Below are positions 10,913-26,000 of a DNA stretch of 64,000 nt, piece by piece. Both the position numbers and the translations under genes were made by a program. Numbering within the stretch: position 1 is the stretch's first letter; each line of letters opens with the position of its first letter. The DNA comes from Auanema rhodensis. Lineage: Eukaryota; Nematoda; Chromadorea; Rhabditida; Rhabditidae. Location of the stretch: the NCBI GenBank assembly GCA_964057225.1, contig OZ059897.1, positions 22,816,001 through 22,880,000 on the forward strand, in the 5' to 3' direction. The notes below the pieces were generated by a model. That model searched no databases, was not told the DNA's origin, and was given only the letters and a program-made list of their open reading frames with translations.

Positions 10913-13024
10913 TAATTAGCATAAATTAAAGTTCACGTAAATTTCAAAGTCATGGTTACCATGAACCAATATCAATAAAAATTTGTTTTTAGACTAATAT
11001 GGACATGAGGAATCTAATTTTGGAAACCGCATCTCTTTATCTTTCACGTGAAGAGAGTTACATACCAAGTGCACATCACGTGTACATTTAATTAGCATAA
11101 ATTAAAGTTCACGTAAATTTCAAAGTCATGGTTACCATGCACCAATATCAATAAAAATTTGTTTTTAGACTAATATGGACATGAGGAATCTAATTTTGAA
11201 AACCGCATCTCTTTATCTTTCACGTGAAGCGAGTTACATACCAAGTGCACATCACGTGTACATTTAATTAGCATAAATTAAAGTTCACGTAAATTTCAAA
11301 GTCATGGTTACCATGCACCAATATCAATAAAAATTTGTTTTTAGACTAATATGGACATGGGGAATCTAATTTTGAAAACCGCATCTCTTTATCTTTCACG
11401 TGAAGCGAGTTACATACCAAGTGCACATCACGTGTACATTTAATTAGCATAAATTAAAGTTCACGTAAATTTCAAAGTCATGGTTACCATGCACCAATAT
11501 CAATAAAAATTTGTTTTTAGACTAATATGGACATGGGGAATCTAATTTTGAAAACCGCATCTCTTTATCTTTCACGTGAAGCGAGTTACATACCAAGTGC
11601 ACATCACGTGTACATTTAATTAGCATAAATTAAAGTTCACGTAAATTTCAAAGTCATGGTTACCATGCACCAATATCAATAAAAATTTGTTTGTAGACTA
11701 ATATGGACATGGGGAATCTAATTTTGAAAACCGCATCTCTTCATCTTTCACGTGAAGCGAGTTACATACCAAGTGCACATCACGTGTACATTTAATTAGC
11801 ATAAATTAAAGTTCACGTAAATTTCAAAGTCATGGTTACCATGCACCAATATCAATAAAAATTTGTTTTTAGACTAATATGGACATGGGGAATCTAATTT
11901 TGAAAACCGCATCTCTTTATCTTTCACGTGAAGCGAGTTACATACCAAGTGCACATCACGTGTACATTTAATTAGCATAAATTAAAGTTCACGTAAATTT
12001 CAAAGTCATGGTTACCATGCACCAATATCAATAAAAATTTGTTTGTAGACTAATATGGACATGGGGAATCTAATTTTGAAAACCGCATCTCTTTATCTTT
12101 CACGTGAAGCGAGTTACATACCAAGTGCACATCACGTGTACATTTAATTAGCATAAATTAAAGTTCACGTAAATTTCAAAGTCATGGTTACCATGAAGCA
12201 ATATCAATAAAAATTTGTTTTTAGACTAATATGGACATGGGGAATCTAATTTTGAAAACCGCATCTCTTTATCTCTCACGTGAAGCGAGTTACATACCAA
12301 GTGCACATCACGTGTACATTTAATTAGCATTAATTAAAGTTCACGTAAATTTCAAAGTCATGGTTACCATGAACCAATATCAATAAAAATTTGTTTTTAG
12401 ACTAATATGGACATGGGGAATCTAATTTTGAAAACCGCATCTCTTTATCTTTCACGTGAAGCGAGTTACATACCAAGTGCACATCACGTGTACATTTAAT
12501 TAGCATAAATTAAAGTTCACGTAAATTTCAAAGTCATGGTTACCATGAACCAATATCAATAAAAATTTGTTTTTAGACTAATATGGACATGGGGAATCTA
12601 ATTTTGAAAACCGCATCTCTTTATCTTTCACGTGAAGCGAGTTACATACCAAGTGCACATCACGTGTACATTTAATTAGCATAAATTAAAGTTCACGTAA
12701 ATTTCAAAGTCATGGTTACCATGAACCAATATCAATAAAAATTTGTTTTTAGACTAATATGGACATGGGGAATCTAATTTTGAAAACCGCATCTCTTTAT
12801 CTTTCACGTGAAGCGAGTTACATACCAAGTGCACATCACGTGTACATTTAATTAGCATAAATTAAAGTTCACGTAAATTTCAAAGTCATGGTTACCATGC
12901 ACCAATATCAATAAAAATTTGTTTTTAGACTAATATGGACATGGGGAATCTAATTTTGAAAACCGCATCTCTTTATCTTTCACGTGAAGCGAGTTACATA
13001 CCAAGTGCACATCACGTGTACATT
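10913..13024 (+). repeat. Higher-order repeat A, copy A1 (12 monomers, 2112 bp)
   Basis: Copies 63-74. Ordered markers are: GAGG (p96 A) with TGGAAACC (p111 G) and AAGAGAG in the first monomer; GAGG in the second; TTTGTAG (p77 G) at 11693 with TTCATC; TTTGTAG at 12045; GAAGCAAT (p54 G) with CTCTCACG at about 12196-12275; and GCATTAATT (p11 T) at 12331. The same set in the same order returns exactly 2112 bp later (13119, 13805, 14157, 14443), which defines a 12-monomer higher-order unit. The last monomer of A1 lacks the p63 T seen at the matching place in A2. Confidence 0.9.
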
Positions 13025-16016
13025 TAATTAGCATAAATTAAAGTTCACGTAAATTTCAAAGTCATGGTTACCATGAACCAATATCAATAAAAATTTGTTT
13101 TTAGACTAATATGGACATGAGGAATCTAATTTTGGAAACCGCATCTCTTTATCTTTCACGTGAAGAGAGTTACATACCAAGTGCACATCACGTGTACATT
13201 TAATTAGCATAAATTAAAGTTCACGTAAATTTCAAAGTCATGGTTACCATGCACCAATATCAATAAAAATTTGTTTTTAGACTAATATGGACATGAGGAA
13301 TCTAATTTTGAAAACCGCATCTCTTTATCTTTCACGTGAAGCGAGTTACATACCAAGTGCACATCACGTGTACATTTAATTAGCATAAATTAAAGTTCAC
13401 GTAAATTTCAAAGTCATGGTTACCATGCACCAATATCAATAAAAATTTGTTTTTAGACTAATATGGACATGGGGAATCTAATTTTGAAAACCGCATCTCT
13501 TTATCTTTCACGTGAAGCGAGTTACATACCAAGTGCACATCACGTGTACATTTAATTAGCATAAATTAAAGTTCACGTAAATTTCAAAGTCATGGTTACC
13601 ATGCACCAATATCAATAAAAATTTGTTTTTAGACTAATATGGACATGGGGAATCTAATTTTGAAAACCGCATCTCTTTATCTTTCACGTGAAGCGAGTTA
13701 CATACCAAGTGCACATCACGTGTACATTTAATTAGCATAAATTAAAGTTCACGTAAATTTCAAAGTCATGGTTACCATGCACCAATATCAATAAAAATTT
13801 GTTTGTAGACTAATATGGACATGGGGAATCTAATTTTGAAAACCGCATCTCTTCATCTTTCACGTGAAGCGAGTTACATACCAAGTGCACATCACGTGTA
13901 CATTTAATTAGCATAAATTAAAGTTCACGTAAATTTCAAAGTCATGGTTACCATGCACCAATATCAATAAAAATTTGTTTTTAGACTAATATGGACATGG
14001 GGAATCTAATTTTGAAAACCGCATCTCTTTATCTTTCACGTGAAGCGAGTTACATACCAAGTGCACATCACGTGTACATTTAATTAGCATAAATTAAAGT
14101 TCACGTAAATTTCAAAGTCATGGTTACCATGCACCAATATCAATAAAAATTTGTTTGTAGACTAATATGGACATGGGGAATCTAATTTTGAAAACCGCAT
14201 CTCTTTATCTTTCACGTGAAGCGAGTTACATACCAAGTGCACATCACGTGTACATTTAATTAGCATAAATTAAAGTTCACGTAAATTTCAAAGTCATGGT
14301 TACCATGAAGCAATATCAATAAAAATTTGTTTTTAGACTAATATGGACATGGGGAATCTAATTTTGAAAACCGCATCTCTTTATCTCTCACGTGAAGCGA
14401 GTTACATACCAAGTGCACATCACGTGTACATTTAATTAGCATTAATTAAAGTTCACGTAAATTTCAAAGTCATGGTTACCATGAACCAATATCAATAAAA
14501 ATTTGTTTTTAGACTAATATGGACATGGGGAATCTAATTTTGAAAACCGCATCTCTTTATCTTTCACGTGAAGCGAGTTACATACCAAGTGCACATCACG
14601 TGTACATTTAATTAGCATAAATTAAAGTTCACGTAAATTTCAAAGTCATGGTTACCATGAACCAATATCAATAAAAATTTGTTTTTAGACTAATATGGAC
14701 ATGGGGAATCTAATTTTGAAAACCGCATCTCTTTATCTTTCACGTGAAGCGAGTTACATACCAAGTGCACATCACGTGTACATTTAATTAGCATAAATTA
14801 AAGTTCACGTAAATTTCAAAGTCATGGTTACCATGCACCAATATCAATAAAAATTTGTTTTTAGACTAATATGGACATGGGGAATCTAATTTTGAAAACC
14901 GCATCTCTTTATCTTTCACGTGAAGCGAGTTACATACCAAGTGCACATCACGTGTACATTTAATTAGCATAAATTAAAGTTCACGTAAATTTCAAAGTCA
15001 TGGTTACCATGCACCAATATCATTAAAAATTTGTTTTTAGACTAATATGGACATGGGGAATCTAATTTTGAAAACCGCATCTCTTTATCTTTCACGTGAA
15101 GCGAGTTACATACCAAGTGCACATCACGTGTACATTTAATTAGCATAAATTAAAGTTCACGTAAATTTCAAAGTCATGGTTACCATGAACCAATATCAAT
15201 AAAAATTTGTTTTAAGACTAATATGGACATGGGGAATCTAATTTTGAAAACCGCATCTCTTTATCTTTCACGTGAAGCGAGTTACATACCAAGTGCACAT
15301 CACGTGTACATTTAATTAGCATAAATTAAAGTTCACGTAAATTTCAAAGTCATGGTTACCATGAACCAATATCAATAAAAATTTGTTTTTAGACTAATAT
15401 GGACATGGGGAATCTAATTTTGAAAACCGCATCTCTTTATCTTTCACGTGAAGCGAGTTACATACCAAGTGCACATCACGTGTACATTTAATTAGCATAA
15501 ATTAAAGTTCACGTAAATTTCAAAGTCATGGTTACCATGAACCAATATCAATAAAAATTTGTTTTTAGACTAATATGGACATGGGGAATCTAATTTTGAA
15601 AACCGCATCTCTTTATCTTTCACGTGAAGCGAGTTACATACCAAGTGCACATCACGTGTACATTTAATTAGCATAAATTAAAGTTCACGTAAATTTCAAA
15701 GTCATGGTTACCATGAACCAATATCAATAAAAATTTGTTTTTAGACTAATATGGACATGGGGAATCTAATTTTGAAAACCGCATCTCTTTATCTTTCACG
15801 TGAAGCGAGTTACATACCAAGTGCACATCACGTGTACATTTAATTAGCATAAATTAAAGTTCACGTAAATTTCAAAGTCATGGTTACCATGCACCAATAT
15901 CAATAAAAATTTGTTTTTAGACTAATATGGACATGGGGAATCTAATTTTGAAAACCGCATCTCTTTATCTTTCACGTGAAGCGAGTTACATACCAAGTGC
16001 ACATCACGTGTACATT
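13025..16016 (+). repeat. Higher-order repeat A, copy A2 (17 monomers, 2992 bp)
   Basis: Copies 75-91. The first eleven or so monomers repeat A1 marker for marker. The copy then continues with two further markers, CATTAAAA (p63 T) at 15023 and GTTTTAAG (p78 A) at about 15214. Those reappear in A3 2992 bp later (18015 and about 18206). The unit is therefore five monomers longer than A1, so the two amplification steps used different register shifts. Confidence 0.88.
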
Positions 16017-18832
16017 TAATTAGCATAAATTAAAGTTCACGTAAATTTCAAAGTCATGGTTACCATGAACCAATATCAATAAAAATTTGTTTTTAGACTA
16101 ATATGGACATGAGGAATCTAATTTTGAAAACCGCATCTCTTTATCTTTCACGTGAAGAGAGTTACATACCAAGTGCACATCACGTGTACATTTAATTAGC
16201 ATAAATTAAAGTTCACGTAAATTTCAAAGTCATGGTTACCATGCACCAATATCAATAAAAATTTGTTTTTAGACTAATATGGACATGGGGAATCTAATTT
16301 TGAAAACCGCATCTCTTTATCTTTCACGTGAAGCGAGTTACATACCAAGTGCACATCACGTGTACATTTAATTAGCATAAATTAAAGTTCACGTAAATTT
16401 CAAAGTCATGGTTACCATGCACCAATATCAATAAAAATTTGTTTTTAGACTAATATGGACATGGGGAATCTAATTTTGAAAACCGCATCTCTTTATCTTT
16501 CACGTGAAGCGAGTTACATACCAAGTGCACATCACGTGTACATTTAATTAGCATAAATTAAAGTTCACGTAAATTTCAAAGTCATGGTTACCATGCACCA
16601 ATATCAATAAAAATTTGTTTTTAGACTAATATGGACATGGGGAATCTAATTTTGAAAACCGCATCTCTTTATCTTTCACGTGAAGCGAGTTACATACCAA
16701 GTGCACATCACGTGTACATTTAATTAGCATAAATTAAAGTTCACGTAAATTTCAAAGTCATGGTTACCATGCACCAATATCAATAAAAATTTGTTTTTAG
16801 ACTAATATGGACATGGGGAATCTAATTTTGAAAACCGCATCTCTTTATCTTTCACGTGAAGCGAGTTACATACCAAGTGCACATCACGTGTACATTTAAT
16901 TAGCATAAATTAAAGTTCACGTAAATTTCAAAGTCATGGTTACCATGCACCAATATCAATAAAAATTTGTTTGTAGACTAATATGGACATGGGGAATCTA
17001 ATTTTGAAAACCGCATCTCTTTATCTTTCACGTGAAGCGAGTTACATACCAAGTGCACATCACGTGTACATTTAATTAGCATAAATTAAAGTTCACGTAA
17101 ATTTCAAAGTCATGGTTACCATGCACCAATATCAATAAAAATTTGTTTGTAGACTAATATGGACATGGGGAATCTAATTTTGAAAACCGCATCTCTTTAT
17201 CTTTCACGTGAAGCGAGTTACATACCAAGTGCACATCACGTGTACATTTAATTAGCATAAACTAAAGTTCACGTAAATTTCAAAGTCATGGTTACCATGA
17301 AGCAATATCAATAAAAATTTGTTTTTAGACTAATATGGACATGGGGAATCTAATTTTGAAAACCGCATCTCTTTATCTCTCACGTGAAGCGAGTTACATA
17401 CCAAGTGCACATCACGTGTACATTTAATTAGCATTAATTAAAGTTCACGTAAATTTCAAAGTCATGGTTACCATGAACCAATATCAATAAAAATTTGTTT
17501 TTAGACTAATATGGACATGGGGAATCTAATTTTGAAAACCGCATCTCTTTATCTTTCACGTGAAGCGAGTTACATACCAAGTGCACATCACGTGTACATT
17601 TAATTAGCATAAATTAAAGTTCACGTAAATTTCAAAGTCATGGTTACCATGAACCAATATCAATAAAAATTTGTTTTTAGACTAATATGGACATGGGGAA
17701 TCTAATTTTGAAAACCGCATCTCTTTATCTTTCACGTGAAGCGAGTTACATACCAAGTGCACATCACGTGTACATTTAATTAGCATAAATTAAAGTTCAC
17801 GTAAATTTCAAAGTCATGGTTACCATGCACCAATATCAATAAAAATTTGTTTTTAGACTAATATGGACATGGGGAATCTAATTTTGAAAACCGCATCTCT
17901 TTATCTTTCACGTGAAGCGAGTTACATACCAAGTGCACATCACGTGTACATTTAATTAGCATAAATTAAAGTTCACGTAAATTTCAAAGTCATGGTTACC
18001 ATGCACCAATATCATTAAAAATTTGTTTTTAGACTAATATGGACATGGGGAATCTAATTTTGAAAACCGCATCTCTTTATCTTTCACGTGAAGCGAGTTA
18101 CATACCAAGTGCACATCACGTGTACATTTAATTAGCATAAATTAAAGTTCACGTAAATTTCAAAGTCATGGTTACCATGAACCAATATCAATAAAAATTT
18201 GTTTTAAGACTAATATGGACATGGGGAATCTAATTTTGAAAACCGCATCTCTTTATCTTTCACGTGAAGCGAGTTACATACCAAGTGCACATCACGTGTA
18301 CATTTAATTAGCATAAATTAAAGTTCACGTAAATTTCAAAGTCATGGTTACCATGAACCAATATCAATAAAAATTTGTTTTTAGACTAATATGGACATGG
18401 GGAATCTAATTTTGAAAACCGCATCTCTTTATCTTTCACGTGAAGCGAGTTACATACCAAGTGCACATCACGTGTACATTTAATTAGCATAAATTAAAGT
18501 TCACGTAAATTTCAAAGTCATGGTTACCATGAACCAATATCAATAAAAATTTGTTTTTAGACTAATATGGACATGGGGAATCTAATTTTGAAAACCGCAT
18601 CTCTTTATCTTTCACGTGAAGCGAGTTACATACCAAGTGCACATCACGTGTACATTTAATTAGCATAAATTAAAGTTCACGTAAATTTCAAAGTCATGGT
18701 TACCATGAACCAATATCAATAAAAATTTGTTTTTAGACTAATATGGACATGGGGAATCTAATTTTGAAAACCGCATCTCTTTATCTTTCACGTGAAGCGA
18801 GTTACATACCAAGTGCACATCACGTGTACATT
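16017..18832 (+). repeat. Higher-order repeat A, copy A3 (16 monomers before unit B)
   Basis: Copies 92-107. It starts with GAGG plus AAGAGAG at 16112-16155 but without the p111 G of A1 and A2, and the next monomer lacks GAGG. TTTGTAG falls in adjacent monomers (16973 and 17149), whereas A1 and A2 have one plain copy between them. From 17073 on it is collinear with A2 at an offset of 2992 bp: p54 G with CTCTCACG, p11 T at 17435, p63 T at 18015, p78 A at about 18206. The first five monomers are thus rearranged relative to A2. The copy runs directly into unit B1. Confidence 0.82.
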
Positions 18833-21800
18833 TAATTAGCATGAATTAAAGTTCACGTAAATTTCAAAGTCATGGTTACCATGCACCAATATCAATAAAA
18901 ATTTGTTCTTAGACTAATATGGACATGGGGAATCTAATTTTGAAAACCGCATCTCTTCATCTTTTACGTGAAGCGAGTTACATACCAAGTGCACATCACG
19001 TGTACATTTAATTAGCATAAATTAAAATTCACGTAAATTTCAAAGTCATGGTTACCATGAACTAATATCAATAAAAATTTGTTTTTAGACTAATATGGAC
19101 ATGGGGAATCTAATTTTGAAAACCGCATCTCTTTATCTTTCACGTGAAGCGAGTTACATACCAAGTGCACATCACGTGTACATTTAATTAGCATAAATTA
19201 AAGTTCACGTAAATTTCAAAGTCATGGTTACCATGAACCAATATCAATAAAAATTTGTTTTTAGACTAATATGGACATGGGGAATCTAATTTTGAAAACC
19301 GCATCTCTTTATCTTTCACGTGAAGCGAGTTACATACCAAGTGCACATCACGTGTACATTTAATTAGCATAAATTAAAGTTCACGTAAATTTCAAAGTCA
19401 TGGTTACCATGAACCAATATCAATAAAAATTTGTTTTTAGACTAATATGGACATGGGGAATCTAATTTTGAAAACCGCATCTCTTTATCTTTCACGTGAA
19501 GCGAGTTACATACCAAGTGCACATCACGTGTACATTTAATTAGCATGAATTAAAGTTCACGTAAATTTCAAAGTCATGGTTACCATGCACCAATATCAAT
19601 AAAAATTTGTTTTTAGACTAATATGGACATGGGGAATCTAATTTTGAAAACCGCATCTCTTTATCTTTCACGTGAAGCGAGTTACATACCAAGTGCACAT
19701 CACGTGTACATTTAATTAGCATAAATTAAAGTTCACGTAAATTTCAAAGTCATGGTTACCATGAACCAATATCAATAAAAATTTGTTTTTAGACTAATAT
19801 GGACATGGGAAATCTAATTTTGAAAACCGCATCTCTTTATCTTTCACGTGAAGCGAGTTACATACCAAGTGCACATCACGTGTACATTTAATTAGCATAA
19901 ATTAAAGTTCACCTAAATTTCAAAGTCATGGTTACCATGCACCAATATCAATAAAAATTTGTTTTTAGACTAATATGGACATGGGGAATCTAATTTTGAA
20001 AACCGCATCTCTTTATCTTTCACGTGAAGCGAGTTACATACCAAGTGCACATCACGTGTACATTTAATTAGCATAAATTAAAGTTCACGTAAATTTCAAA
20101 GTCATGGTTACCATGCACCAATATCAATAAAAATTTGTTTTTAGACTAATATGGACATGGGGAATCTAATTTTGAAAACCGCATCTCTTTATCTTTCACG
20201 TGAAGCGAGTTACATACCAAGTGCACATCACGTGTACATTTAATTAGCATAAATTAAAGTTCACGTAAATTTCAAAGTCATGGTTACCATAAACCAATAT
20301 CAATAAAAATTTGTTTTTAGACTAATATGGACATGGGGAATCTAATTTTGAAAACCGCATCTCTTCATCTTTCACGTGAAGCGAGTTACATACCAAGTGC
20401 ACATCACGTGTACATTTAATTAGCATAAATTAAAGTTCAAGTAAATTTCAAAGTCATGGTTACCATGCACCAATATCAATAAAAATTTGTTTTTAGACTA
20501 ATATGGACATGGGGAATCTAATTTTGAAAACCGCATCTCTTTATCTTTCACGTGAAGCGAGTTACATACCAAGTGCACATCACGTGTACATTTAATTAGC
20601 ATAAATTAAAGTTCACGTAAATTTCAAAGTCATGGTTACCATGAACCAATATCAATAAAAATTTGTTTTTAGACTAATATGGACATGGGGAATCTAATTT
20701 TGAAAACCGCATCTCTTTATCTTTCACGTGAAGCGAGTTACATACCAAGTGCACATCACGTGTACATTTAATTAGCATAAATTAAAGTTCACGTAAATTT
20801 CAAAGTCATGGTTACCATGAACCAATATCAATAAAAATTTGTTTTTAGACTAATATGGACATGGGGAATCTAATATTGGAAACCGCATCTCTTTATCTTT
20901 CACGTGAAGCGAGTTACATACCAAGTGCACATCACGTGTACATTTAATTAGCATAAATTAAAGTTCACGTAAATTTCAAAGTCATGGTTACCATGAAGCA
21001 ATATCAATAAAAATTTGTTTTTAGACTAATATGGACATGGGGAATCTAATTTTGAAAACCGCATCTCTTTATCTTTCACGTGAAGCGAGTTACATACCAA
21101 GTGCACATCACGTGTACATTTAATTAGCATAAATTAAAGTTCACGTAAATTTCAAAGTCATGGTTACCATGAACCAATATCAATAAAAATTTGTTTTAAG
21201 ACTAATATGGACATGGGGAATCTAATTTTGAAAACCGCATCTCTTTATCTTTCACGTGAAGCGAGTTACATACCAAGTGCACATCACGTGTACATTTAAT
21301 TAGCATAAATTAAAGTTCACGTAAATTTCAAAGTCATGGTTACCATGAACCAATATCAATAAAAATTTGTTTTTAGACTAATATGGACATGGGGAATCTA
21401 ATTTTGAAAACCGCATCTCTTTATATTTCACGTGAAGCGAGTTACATACCAAGTGCACATCACGTGTACATTTAATTAGCATAAATTAAAGTTCACGTAA
21501 ATTTCAAAGTCATGGTTACCATGAACCAATATCAATAAAAATTTGTTTTTAGACTAATATGGACATGGGGAATCTAATTTTGAAAACCGCATCTCTTTAT
21601 CTTTCACGTGAAGCGAGTTACATACCAAGTGCACATCACGTGTACATTTAATTAGCATAAATTAAATGTCACGTAAATTTCAAAGTCATGGTTACCATGA
21701 ACCAATATCAATAAAAATTTGTTTTTAGACTAATATGGACATGGGGAATCTAATTTTGAAAACCGCATCTCTTTATCTTTCACGTGAAGCGAGTTACATA

Positions 21801-23056
21801 CCAAGTGCACATCACGTGTACATTTAATTAGCATAAATTAAAGTTCACGTAAATTTCAAAGTCATGGTTACCATGCACCAATATCAATAAAAATTTGTTT
21901 TTAAACTAATATGGACATGGGGAATCTAATTTTGAAAACCGCATCTCTTTATCTTTCACGTGAAGCGAGTTACATACCAAGTGCACATCACGTGTACATT
22001 TAATTAGCATGAATTAAAGTTCACGTAAATTTCAAAGTCATGGTTACCATGCACCAATATCAATAAAAATTTGTTTTTAGACTAATATGGACATGGGGAA
22101 TCTAATTTTGAAAACCGCATCTCTTTATCTTTCACGTGAAGCGAGTTACATACCAAGTGCACATCACGTGTACATTTAATTAGCATAAATTAAAGTTCAC
22201 GTAAATTTCAAAGTCATGGTTACCATGAACCAATATCAATAAAAATTTGTTTTTAGACTAATATGGACATGGGGAATCTAATTTTGAAAACCGCATCTCT
22301 TTATCTTTCACGTGAAGCGAGTTACATACCAAGTGCACATCACGTGTACATTTAATTAGCATGAATTAAAGTTCACGTAAATTTCAAAGTCATGGTTACC
22401 ATGCACCAATATCAATAAAAATTTGTTTTTAGACTAATATGGACATGGGGAATCTAATTTTGAAAACCGCATCTCTTTATCTTTCACGTGAAGCGAGTTA
22501 CATACCAAGTGCACATCACGTGTACATTTAATTAGCATAAATTAAAGTTCACGTAAATTTCAAAGTCATGGTTACCATGAACCAATATCAATAAAAATTT
22601 GTTTTTAGACTAATATGGACATGGGGAATCTAATTTTGAAAACCGCATCTCTTTATCTTTCACGTGAAGCGAGTTACATACCAAGTGCACATCACGTGTA
22701 CATTTAATTAGCATAAATTAAAGTTCACGTAAATTTCAAAGTCATGGTTACCATGAACCAATATCAATAAAAATTTGTTTTTAGACTAATATGGACATGG
22801 GGAATCTAATTTTGAAAACCGCATCTCTTTATCTTTCACGTGAAGCGAGTTACATACCAAGTGCACATCACGTGTACATTTAATTAGCATAAATTAAAGT
22901 TCACGTAAATTTCAAAGTCATGGTTACCATGAACCAATATCAATAAAAATTTGTTTTTAGACTAATATGGACATGGGGAATCTAATTTTGAAAACCGCAT
23001 CTCTTTATCTTTCACGTGAAGCGAGTTACATACCAAGTGCACATCACGTGTACATT
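18833..23056 (+). repeat. Higher-order repeat B, copy B1 (24 monomers, 4224 bp)
   Basis: Copies 108-131. Ordered markers: p11 G with GTTCTTAG (C at 18908), TTCATC and TTTTACG; then AAAATTCACG with GAACTAAT; p11 G (19547); GGGAAATC (19810); CACCTAAAT; CATAAACC; TTCAAGTAA (20440); a plain copy; AATATTGGA (20875); GAAGC; GTTTTAAG; TTATATTTC (21425); AAATGTCAC; TTTTTAAAC (21904); p11 G at 22011 and 22363. These recur in order in B2 and B3. B1 has one extra plain monomer (20593-20768), so its offset to B2 is 24 monomers before that copy and 23 after it. Confidence 0.92.
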
Positions 23057-26000
23057 TAATTAGCATGAATTAAAGTTCACGTAAATTTCAAAGTCATGGT
23101 TACCATGCACCAATATCAATAAAAATTTGTTCTTAGACTAATATGGACATGGGGAATCTAATTTTGAAAACCGCATCTCTTCATCTTTTACGTGAAGCGA
23201 GTTACATACCAAGTGCACATCACGTGTACATTTAATTAGCATAAATTAAAATTCACGTAAATTTCAAAGTCATGGTTACCATGAACTAATATCAATAAAA
23301 ATTTGTTTTTAGACTAATATGGACATGGGGAATCTAATTTTGAAAACCGCATCTCTTTATCTTTCACGTGAAGCGAGTTACATACCAAGTGCACATCACG
23401 TGTACATTTAATTAGCATAAATTAAAGTTCACGTAAATTTCAAAGTCATGGTTACCATGAACCAATATCAATAAAAATTTGTTTTTAGACTAATATGGAC
23501 ATGGGGAATCTAATTTTGAAAACCGCATCTCTTTATCTTTCACGTGAAGCGAGTTACATACCAAGTGCACATCACGTGTACATTTAATTAGCATAAATTA
23601 AAGTTCACGTAAATTTCAAAGTCATGGTTACCATGAACCAATATCAATAAAAATTTGTTTTTAGACTAATATGGACATGGGGAATCTAATTTTGAAAACC
23701 GCATCTCTTTATCTTTCACGTGAAGCGAGTTACATACCAAGTGCACATCACGTGTACATTTAATTAGCATGAATTAAAGTTCACGTAAATTTCAAAGTCA
23801 TGGTTACCATGCACCAATATCAATAAAAATTTGTTTTTAGACTAATATGGACATGGGGAATCTAATTTTGAAAACCGCATCTCTTTATCTTTCACGTGAA
23901 GCGAGTTACATACCAAGTGCACATCACGTGTACATTTAATTAGCATAAATTAAAGTTCACGTAAATTTCAAAGTCATGGTTACCATGAACCAATATCAAT
24001 AAAAATTTGTTTTTAGACTAATATGGACATGGGAAATCTAATTTTGAAAACCGCATCTCTTTATCTTTCACGTGAAGCGAGTTACATACCAAGTGCACAT
24101 CACGTGTACATTTAATTAGCATAAATTAAAGTTCACCTAAATTTCAAAGTCATGGTTACCATGCACCAATATCAATAAAAATTTGTTTTTAGACTAATAT
24201 GGACATGGGGAATCTAATTTTGAAAACCGCATCTCTTTATCTTTCACGTGAAGCGAGTTACATACCAAGTGCACATCACGTGTACATTTAATTAGCATAA
24301 ATTAAAGTTCACGTAAATTTCAAAGTCATGGTTACCATGCACCAATATCAATAAAAATTTGTTTTTAGACTAATATGGACATGGGGAATCTAATTTTGAA
24401 AACCGCATCTCTTTATCTTTCACGTGAAGCGAGTTACATACCAAGTGCACATCACGTGTACATTTAATTAGCATAAATTAAAGTTCACGTAAATTTCAAA
24501 GTCATGGTTACCATAAACCAATATCAATAAAAATTTGTTTTTAGACTAATATGGACATGGGGAATCTAATTTTGAAAACCGCATCTCTTCATCTTTCACG
24601 TGAAGCGAGTTACATACCAAGTGCACATCACGTGTACATTTAATTAGCATAAATTAAAGTTCAAGTAAATTTCAAAGTCATGGTTACCATGCACCAATAT
24701 CAATAAAAATTTGTTTTTAGACTAATATGGACATGGGGAATCTAATTTTGAAAACCGCATCTCTTTATCTTTCACGTGAAGCGAGTTACATACCAAGTGC
24801 ACATCACGTGTACATTTAATTAGCATAAATTAAAGTTCACGTAAATTTCAAAGTCATGGTTACCATGAACCAATATCAATAAAAATTTGTTTTTAGACTA
24901 ATATGGACATGGGGAATCTAATATTGGAAACCGCATCTCTTTATCTTTCACGTGAAGCGAGTTACATACCAAGTGCACATCACGTGTACATTTAATTAGC
25001 ATAAATTAAAGTTCACGTAAATTTCAAAGTCATGGTTACCATGAAGCAATATCAATAAAAATTTGTTTTTAGACTAATATGGACATGGGGAATCTAATTT
25101 TGAAAACCGCATCTCTTTATCTTTCACGTGAAGCGAGTTACATACCAAGTGCACATCACGTGTACATTTAATTAGCATAAATTAAAGTTCACGTAAATTT
25201 CAAAGTCATGGTTACCATGAACCAATATCAATAAAAATTTGTTTTAAGACTAATATGGACATGGGGAATCTAATTTTGAAAACCGCATCTCTTTATCTTT
25301 CACGTGAAGCGAGTTACATACCAAGTGCACATCACGTGTACATTTAATTAGCATAAATTAAAGTTCACGTAAATTTCAAAGTCATGGTTACCATGAACCA
25401 ATATCAATAAAAATTTGTTTTTAGACTAATATGGACATGGGGAATCTAATTTTGAAAACCGCATCTCTTTATATTTCACGTGAAGCGAGTTACATACCAA
25501 GTGCACATCACGTGTACATTTAATTAGCATAAATTAAAGTTCACGTAAATTTCAAAGTCATGGTTACCATGAACCAATATCAATAAAAATTTGTTTTTAG
25601 ACTAATATGGACATGGGGAATCTAATTTTGAAAACCGCATCTCTTTATCTTTCACGTGAAGCGAGTTACATACCAAGTGCACATCACGTGTACATTTAAT
25701 TAGCATAAATTAAATGTCACGTAAATTTCAAAGTCATGGTTACCATGAACCAATATCAATAAAAATTTGTTTTTAGACTAATATGGACATGGGGAATCTA
25801 ATTTTGAAAACCGCATCTCTTTATCTTTCACGTGAAGCGAGTTACATACCAAGTGCACATCACGTGTACATTTAATTAGCATAAATTAAAGTTCACGTAA
25901 ATTTCAAAGTCATGGTTACCATGCACCAATATCAATAAAAATTTGTTTTTAAACTAATATGGACATGGGGAATCTAATTTTGAAAACCGCATCTCTTTAT

